A stretch of 64,000 nt of DNA from Oreocharis arfaki (taxonomy: Eukaryota > Chordata > Aves > Passeriformes > Paramythiidae), in assembly GCA_013398015.1 (NCBI GenBank), contig VZRR01007593.1, forward strand, positions 62,001 through 126,000, read 5' to 3'. Each line of letters begins with the position of its first letter. Positions within the stretch are counted from its first letter, which is position 1. Positions 57,201 to 64,000 of the stretch are shown here, in pieces. Both the position numbers and the translations under genes were made by a program. The notes beneath the pieces are model-generated. The model searched no databases. It was given only the letters and a program-made list of their open reading frames with translations, and was not told the DNA's origin.

Positions 57201-59400
57201 AAAATCACTCAGCATCACAGCAGGGTCCCCAACTCCTTTTCTGCAAAGTTTTCAACCAATCAGCCAATTACACACTATTTTCCCTATTTCTGACTTTAAG
57301 ATGTTAACAATGCTGACTCTATAGTGAGAAAAATTAGTATCTGTAGGACCTGGAATATTCCATAGGAGCAGTACGGCACTGTCCAATGTCACACAATTAA
57401 AGAAGCCCAAAAAGAAACATGCAATATTCTCCCCCAATAAAAAAAGTCTTGAAAAGGAAAGGAAGTTTTAAATCAATCAGTAAGAGTAGCTAACTGAATA
57501 TACACTAGAATTCTTTGCTGCCAGAAGTGGACAGTAAAGAGAGAAGTTTTATGTAGCTGTGAATGTAACAGCAAAACACGTCCCAAAAAGACCCCACCTT
57601 TAGAAGGTAATTGCATATTTTACATACATGAAGTTGTTTTGAAAGCTGATTTGCCAAGGTTTCCAGAACTGAAAGACAGTTTACTGTCTAATACATCTCT
57701 TAAAGAAAAAAAACAAACCAGGAATCACACCACGAGGTTCACAAACTGCTCTTTTCTTTTTCCCTAAAATACATGCATTGTCCTTCCAATGAATGCTGAA
57801 TCAACTTTATTTATCAAAAGACAATTGCAGCTATAACATTAAACAACAGCCCATTGTCAATTTCACCAAAATGATGGTATAAGGATAAGACAATCAGGAT
57901 GTCAAATGTTTTCCTCATCATTGCAACAGCTCAGAGTCGCTTTCTGTCACCAACAAGTTTGCTGCCATAATACGATCTGCAATATAGGCTAGGCTATGCC
58001 TAAAACCCATTTAAATTCCTTCAAGTATACAACTCATCTGAAAAAATACAGATGTGAAACATAAATCAGCACAAACTGGCAATAATAAACTGGCATTAAT
58101 GCATAAAGGGCACAAAAGAGATCAGAATCTCTACTCACCAGTGTAATCCAGCACAGCTGCATATACTGAAGACAATACACTGTTAGTCAGATCCTTTGTT
58201 CTGCTTCAACAAAACACAGAAACAAAAGCAGCAAAACTGCTATGGCACCTTTTCTTTTTCAATTACAGGGTGCCATAATATTCCCTGGCACAATCAGATA
58301 GTTCTTGTGATGACAGATGATCATTTGCCTGCAATTTGCAGGCAACCAAACTACAGCCAACCTGTATCACTTAACATTACACTTCTACACTCTTTATTTG
58401 TGAATTCCTGAAGAGGATTCTCAAAACAGGCTTCATTCAACACAAAGAAAGCACTTAAACATGTAATGGTAACGATTTCCATCAGAGATAGTGGCTGGAA
58501 GGCAGTAAGAAAAGGAAATCAAACAATGTACTAAATACATGTGATAAAGCTGAGTTACATGTATCCAAAAGTCTTGGATTAGGATGAAAATCTCTAAGTC
58601 TAATGTTGTTGTTCTTGAACCTACTCTGAATTTCAAAACTCATTGAAGCATACTTGATCAAAAAACCAAACAAGAACCTAGTTGCTTGAGAACAAACTTC
58701 TTTCTACTCAATTAACTTAAAGTGCACAAGACAACAGCTCCTTTTCATTTCAAAGAAGGAAATAGTTTATAAGTAGCTTTGCAGCAGAAAGTATGCTGAA
58801 TGGCAAATGGTAGTAAGGTGAGGCATGGGGTGGGTAGGTGATCAGAACAGTAGCTGCTGAGAAATACATGTGCTGGTAATTCATAACAACAGGTTACTGC
58901 TTTAGCTGTCAGATTTCCTAGAATATATGGGGAGTTGCTACATATTTTGATACTGCAAGTAACTGCTGCTATTTCTTTGAAAAAAAATAAAGAAGAACTG
59001 CAAGTTTGTGGAATATTGTTTACTGTTAATCAACACATCTTAACCAAAGTTTTCACAATACTCAGAGCTACATTTAAGTATACAATAGTCTCAATCACAA
59101 AAAACCAAGCAGAACAATTAAACTACGTAAGGCCTTAGAAGCACAGTGTGTATTGTTGGAATATTATTTTGTTTACAATTAGGCTACATATAATTAAGTT
59201 TATTTTTCATAGTTTTATTCACGCTAAATGCATTCAAGGGAAAGGCAACTTATTTCCAATGAATTAATAGAAAAATGTCAATATTCTCTCCTTGCCACTC
59301 CTCTCACCCCACCCAGGCCTGATTAGTAACATTTCCATACAATACTCAAAAAACAATAAGCTTTTACACTAAACATCCAAAAATGAAGCCTGATCAGACA
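54218..59400. other. Intergenic downstream of ABHD17B
   Basis: It contains a 19-base G-run (54312-54330). After about 54,600 it is AT-rich with no supported gene. A longer ABHD17B 3' UTR may reach into it: an AATAAA on the minus strand near 57808 is one possible distal end. Confidence 0.6.
54312..54330 (+). repeat. G-run, 19 bases
   Basis: An uninterrupted run of 19 G, able to form a quadruplex and prone to length errors in sequencing. Confidence 0.85.
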
Positions 59401-59419
59401 ACTGCAAAGTTCCAAACTG

Positions 59420-59425
59420 TTTATT
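59420..59425 (-). terminator. Candidate polyadenylation signal of ABHD17B
   Basis: An AATAAA hexamer on the minus strand, about 880 bases after the stop codon. Another AATAAA lies at 59805-59810. Neither can be confirmed from sequence alone, and a more distal site near 57808 is possible. Confidence 0.4.
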
Positions 59426-60304
59426 ACAATGTCAGATAAACTCTGAGGTTCTTCTTAATGACACATTGCAGCTCTACACAATCAGTGTTTAAAACTATAT
59501 GGTTCAAGAAGTCTTCTAGGTTTTAAAAGTCTTACAGGTTTCAAAGAGGTATTTTGCGGCCTCAGTAGCAATCATGTGAACGGTACTTGCATTACAACAA
59601 TGATAACTTGTGGCATTATCTTGGCAAGATTAGGACTCCTGAGAACATGAGTGGGTACATTTTATCATCTGGAAAGCTAAGGGACAACATGAGTACAAAA
59701 TAACTAAAGTTAAACTCAGCACAAAAGAAACGAAAAATATGGAAAAATTTATCTATTTTGCCCCCCTCTCCCTATAACAGAGCATCGGTCATTTCCAGTG
59801 ACTGTTTATTCTTATTACATACATTAGTATTGGCTCAAATTTCATGGCTATTACATTTTTACAGAACTACTGCTTAGAAGTCTGTTTTTTAATTACACCT
59901 GTGCAACAGAGTAAGTCACAGTACACTTTGAGATGTTTAAAAAATATTTATAAACTTGTTTTTGATATGCTAAAGCACTTGGCAACACTTTTACAGCATT
60001 TGGTTTCACATAATTAAATTTTCTTACAGTACTCCTTGTGATTTTTTTTCCTTTACATCTAGGAAGAAAAAATCTCACACAAAGAAATATGAACTGCCAA
60101 GTCTGACTTCATGATCATGTAATTCCAGTTTATAATGCTGGCATTAAAACCTTCATTAATTATGTTGACAAATCATTACCTGTACATTTAATGAAGGCAA
60201 CCAAGATGATTTGAAAACACAACACTCAGGTTTTAAGTTAGGTATTTATCAAAGTGTGCAGTTCTGCAGTGAAATGAAAAAAACATGTAAATATACAATG
60301 AAAG
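59426..60304 (-). other. ABHD17B: Probable ABHD17B 3' UTR
   Basis: The sequence follows the ABHD17B stop codon directly and is AT-rich, as expected for a vertebrate 3' UTR. Its end is uncertain; see the candidate signals at 59420 and 59805. Confidence 0.55.
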
Positions 60305-60524
60305 TTACAAGTTCACCAGTTCCTGTGACACAAACCGTTTTAATCTTTCAAGGTACTGTCCATAGAGTTCCACATCATTATGGCCCGCTCCTTCTACCCA
60401 CAGTGGTTCTACAGGTCTCTGGCAACGCTCAAATAATGCTAGGCCGTGTGAAAAGTCTATTACTTCATCCTCAGTTCCATGGATTATTAAGACAGGAGAT
60501 GTTATTTTAGAAATTTTGTCAATG
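60305..60524 (-). CDS. ABHD17B: ABHD17B last coding exon, acid and histidine of the triad
   Basis: A 220-nt coding part that completes a split asparagine codon and continues IDKISKITSPVLIIHGTEDE, then LFERCQRPVEPLWVEGAGHN and a C-terminal FVSQELVNL before TAA. It follows the acceptor TTCTTACAG. Relative to human I see one difference in the last part (R for Q in LKRFVSQ). Confidence 0.96.
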
Positions 60525-61164
60525 CTGTAAGAAAAAGATTGTATCTATGAAAACAATGGCATAGTTCTGGAACACATGACAACAATTCACTTCAGTTAAG
60601 ACCTACTTAGCTTCTCAGTCTTACAGAAACATATTGCAGAAGACTTCGTTCACAGCTATCCAGACTAACAATTCACTGGATAGAACTACTTGTTAGAACT
60701 AGGGATTTACATATTATGTATAGGAAAATAAATTACTTGTTTACAGATATCCACTAAAATGATTGGAGATGCAAGGTGCCTAGAAGGTATACACAGTTTT
60801 GTAAACTTCCTCAAATCAAACGCTCCTCTTTGATGCTATTCACTGATTTTTCTCCAATTGTCTTATTAAACCTTCAAAAAAAAATTCAGAGAATTTGCCA
60901 GACTGCTTGTTTCTCTAGTAGAAAACTTCTCTAATAGAGAAAATGCATGCTAAATAAAAAAAAAAATATAATCCTACAACTTACTTCGGGAATGCATCAA
61001 AGCAGTACGTCTTCTTCGTATCAGGAAAAGCTACTCTCATTCCTGAGGTCAGTGGAGAATGAAGAATTACAGCAGCACTTTCATACCTAGCGGCAAGATC
61101 CACAGATGGTACCGTGCCTATACTCTGGCCATATATAATCACATTTTCAGGACGAATTCCATAC
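60305..61164 (-). CDS. ABHD17B: ABHD17B, last two coding exons (join 60985-61164, 60305-60524)
   Basis: ABHD17B is a membrane-associated serine hydrolase of the alpha/beta-hydrolase fold. It removes palmitate from proteins such as PSD-95 and N-Ras, and reaches membranes through a palmitoylated N-terminal cysteine cluster encoded in the first coding exon, which lies beyond the right edge. The two exons here give the C-terminal ~130 residues, nearly identical to human ABHD17B. All three members of the catalytic triad are present: the serine of GQSIG (codon 61122-61124), the aspartate of HGTEDEV (60467-60469) and the histidine of GAGHND (60380-60382). The reading frame is intact to the stop TAA at 60305-60307. 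The gene lies in the same orientation as CEMIP2, as in human. Confidence 0.96.
60525..60984 (-). other. ABHD17B intron between the last two exons
   Basis: A 460-base AT-rich intron with no other feature. Confidence 0.9.
60985..61164 (-). CDS. ABHD17B: ABHD17B penultimate coding exon, nucleophile motif
   Basis: A 180-nt exon, phase 2 on both sides. It encodes YGIRPENVIIYGQSIGTVPS with the serine nucleophile, then YESAAVILHSPLTSGMRVAF and DTKKTYCFDAFP. The acceptor is TTTTCTAG and the donor GTAAGT. Confidence 0.96.
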
Positions 61165-64000
61165 CTAGAAAATTAAAAATGTTTAAAAAGTAGCATATAA
61201 AGCAAAACAGACAAAATCTACAGAGAGAGGCAAAAAAAGCATTTTTGAAGATGATAATTTTCAGAAAGGTATCAACTGTGAAACAGGAGCTGGTAGAAGA
61301 ATGAGCAAGTCTGTTCTATGACATTTCTGACTAAAACACAAAATTATTTGCTCTTTATTTGCAGTATTTTTTTCCTAATGCCTGAATGATACTGAAATAA
61401 TAATTTAATTTTTTAAATATGGACTTGTGAATGCAGTGTGACTTCTATACTAGTTAAAAGTCTCTACTATTAACTCCAGTGGACCTACAACAGAAAACTG
61501 CTTAGAGCCTTGTTATCATGAAATGAAGCATAATCAAGCCTGCAAAAATTTGGTCAGCTTAAATCTTCCGATACCTGATAAAACCCGCAAGCTGGTAACA
61601 TTGCTCACAAATTTAGTGAGACTTAAAGCATGTCCATCCTCACAGCAATCAGTGTAATAATATTTAGCATTCCACGTAATAGCCAAGAAGTTCTTCATGT
61701 GACATTAAGAACCTACCAGGAGGTTCTTATCAACCTAATCCACAAGCAAGACAGCCCAAGAGGGAATACAGAATTGAAGTCAAAGCCTCCCTCCTAGTAA
61801 GATGCAATTAACAGGGGTAAACAAAAGAAATACCTAGTTACACTTACACAAGTCAGTTTAATATATTTTTCGGCATTAGTGTGAATACAAAGAGCAATTG
61901 CTACCTAAGTTATAGGAGAAAAGCCTCTAAGGAGAATAGTAACGTGGCCAAGAACAGTGCCTTAAACCAAAGTGAGCTGCCGATCCATTGCCCTGTACTA
62001 ACCAGGCACTCTTAGCATAGCCCGGCCCGCAACAGTGTATCTGTACTTGGGAAAGGAAGTACCTTGAATAGGAAGGGATACTACATTGCATTAAAAACAA
62101 AACCAAGAAAACCCCATACACGAAAAACCCAAACCCTGGAACAACCGCCCTTCCCAAAACCCCACAAAACCCAGCAAACAAACCAGCTCCTCCCCATCAC
62201 CTCCATAAAAAGCCCAACACCCCAAAACTAAACCAAAAAACCCAAACCCAAATCATTGTTTTCATGCATTATTAAAAACTTGTTCAACTTTTTAAGTAAG
62301 AGCAGCCTAGCCTAGTGTCACAGTGGAGGTAAGTTTGATGTGTGCCACTATAACTCTAGCGTAGGAAAATCAAGTGTGGGAAAGCGCACCTGTTACTTTG
62401 TCCACAATAAAGGCATGCGTCTTTTCAGTCAACACTATGTAGCAACATCCATACCCACAAGGTTATCAAATTGGTGTATTCTACATACCCCCAGTAAAGT
62501 CAGGGACGCAGAAGTAATGAAAAATTCTCCAGTATCTTATAAACATGGGTGAATAACTGAATAGTAACTGTATAGGTAACCAAACCCTAAAATCCGCAAA
62601 GTCTGAACGACTCAAAATCAGGAACATTAGGAAAAAAGATGTTTCATGTGTACCAAGACATTATCAACCAAATTATCAATTATCAACCAAAAAAACAGCT
62701 CTCCCCAAATCCACAAGTACTTCTTAATAAGCCAGTAAAAACGTCCCCTAAGTTGCATCAGTATATAGTAAACAGTTAATTAAAAAATACATATCTAGGA
62801 AGATTTCAAGACTGTAGTATTTCTTAAATGCCACATATCAGTAGCAGAACTCATTAGGCATGCCAGTAACTTGCTAAAATGGGTTTAAAGACCACTGTTC
62901 ACATCTAACACTGCCTACTTAATATTCATCTGTTTATTTAAATTGGGTTCAGATAGAGTGAAATGTAAAAGCTTTTAAAGTATTAGCACAGAGACAGTCT
63001 CTGTCTGACACAGGAATCTTGCTGCATCATGACTACTTAATTACTATTACTGTATCCTAGAAAGAGTTTCTAGTCATAATCAGATCATGATCAAATTAAG
63101 AATTCTAAAGCACTAAGTCTTGATCATCAGCCTGGAACTACTAGCAGGCTCTCCACCTAACAACAGCTCTCAAAGAATAACCAATTTCAAGCATTAACAA
63201 GATTTTCTCAAAATTCAAACACACAAAAATACAATAAATTAAAGCTTTGAAACAAAAAGCAAATCTAAAGTCTTCACTATTTCTGCATCTCTTCTGAAAC
63301 ACCTGTGAACAGCTTAGCACCTATCCTTTTACAATAAATCTCCCAATTCACATCATGTTTGCCCATTCTAAAAGTATAGTACAGCCTTCCTTCCTTCCCA
63401 CATAATCTGAACAAAACGTGCATTAATACCTGACACTTTGCATCACTAGCAAGGTACGCAGTTTGCACAGTACCTCATGAAAAAACAGTTTTCAAATAAT
63501 AAATCTTGTCAATTATCACACTTGCATTTCCTTGGATGTTGAGTTCTACAAGATACAGGCCATTGTGCAGGAATTTAAAGAACAACTTAAAATGTATATT
63601 TTAGAACACATATTCTTATCTTTCTCATTATTCTTTCCCCCATTTTTGATCAAATTCTTTCACTCTAAACATACATAAATGATGGCTACAAAAAAATAAG
63701 CCAAGAAAAGCATTTGTGATATGTGGATTAAAGTAATCCTTTCTCCATCACAGTCAAGTAGATTGCCTCATGGTGCCTGCCTGAAACTACATGTTTTGCA
63801 ATCTGTAAACTAAAATAATGAGGTCAATAACCAGAACTGGTGGCTCAAAGCAGACTTCTGAATATTCTGGCTCGAAAAGGAAAAAAAACTAAATCAGCCT
63901 CCTGCCTCCCAAATAACAAATTCCAAGCAGCTTGGAAAACAGAAATCAATATCTGCTGTTTCCAGTCTTCTCTGTTCTCTTGAACAGGTGCAGTGGACAG
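61165..64000 (-). other. ABHD17B upstream intron, partial
   Basis: An intron that continues past the window edge. It has a C/A-rich low-complexity stretch at 62090-62255 (CCCAAA-type runs). I searched it for the first ABHD17B coding exon and did not find it. Confidence 0.8.
62090..62255 (+). repeat. C/A-rich low-complexity stretch
   Basis: Clustered short runs such as AAAACCCC, CCCAAACCC and CCCAAAACT over about 165 bases. The minus strand is G/T-rich and could form quadruplex structures. It is not a regular tandem repeat. Confidence 0.6.

Noticed and set aside
1..64000. Bacterial-type features (operons, CRISPR arrays, insertion sequences)
   Set aside because: The window is clearly vertebrate: spliced genes, LINE repeats, CpG depletion. 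No regularly spaced repeats or prokaryotic gene pairs were seen.
1..64000. tRNA, rRNA or known small RNA genes
   Set aside because: I saw no sequence with tRNA A and B boxes plus a foldable cloverleaf, nor rRNA sequence. A covariance-model scan (tRNAscan, Rfam) would be needed to exclude small RNAs in the introns.

Overview
The window is eukaryotic, most likely from a bird. It has AT-rich, intron-rich DNA with many degraded CR1 LINE fragments, whose 3' ends carry the AATCACAGAATCA-type octamers typical of avian and other sauropsid CR1. It carries two neighbouring minus-strand genes, CEMIP2 (TMEM2) and ABHD17B, which are also adjacent in human 9q21. In chicken this block lies on chromosome Z, so a Z-linked avian origin is my inference, not something the sequence proves. 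The introns are compact compared with mammals, which also fits a bird.

Positions 1 to about 36,900 hold the 5' part of CEMIP2 on the minus strand. I resolved 14 coding exons by splice sites, reading phase and similarity to vertebrate CEMIP2. They encode about 843 residues from the start codon (25640) to the left edge, which cuts an exon. The remaining C-terminal ~540 residues (by comparison with the human protein) lie outside. All visible junctions are GT-AG and the phases agree throughout, with no frameshift or stop. A non-coding 5' exon and promoter probably sit in the CpG-rich sequence at 36,680-37,760, which is mostly lost in a 601-base gap.

Positions about 37,800 to 59,400 are intergenic. 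I see no supported gene there, only CR1 remnants of different ages, a probable hAT-type DNA transposon remnant (49414-49744), a probable ERV LTR fragment (about 45295-45610) and a GC-rich segment with a 340-base gap (53712-54051) whose two flanks share a 166-base sequence.

Positions about 59,400 to 64,000 hold the last two coding exons and the 3' UTR of ABHD17B on the minus strand. Its first coding exon lies beyond the right edge.

The two genes are not an operon and their products are not known to work together: CEMIP2 is a cell-surface hyaluronan-degrading protein and ABHD17B a protein depalmitoylase. I found no new multi-gene system. The most interesting observations are a decayed duplicate of part of CEMIP2 coding exon 10 inside the next intron, an unexplained 39-base intronic duplication, and contig ends that overlap across the 340-base gap. 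The coding exons are numbered c1 to c14 from the start codon.
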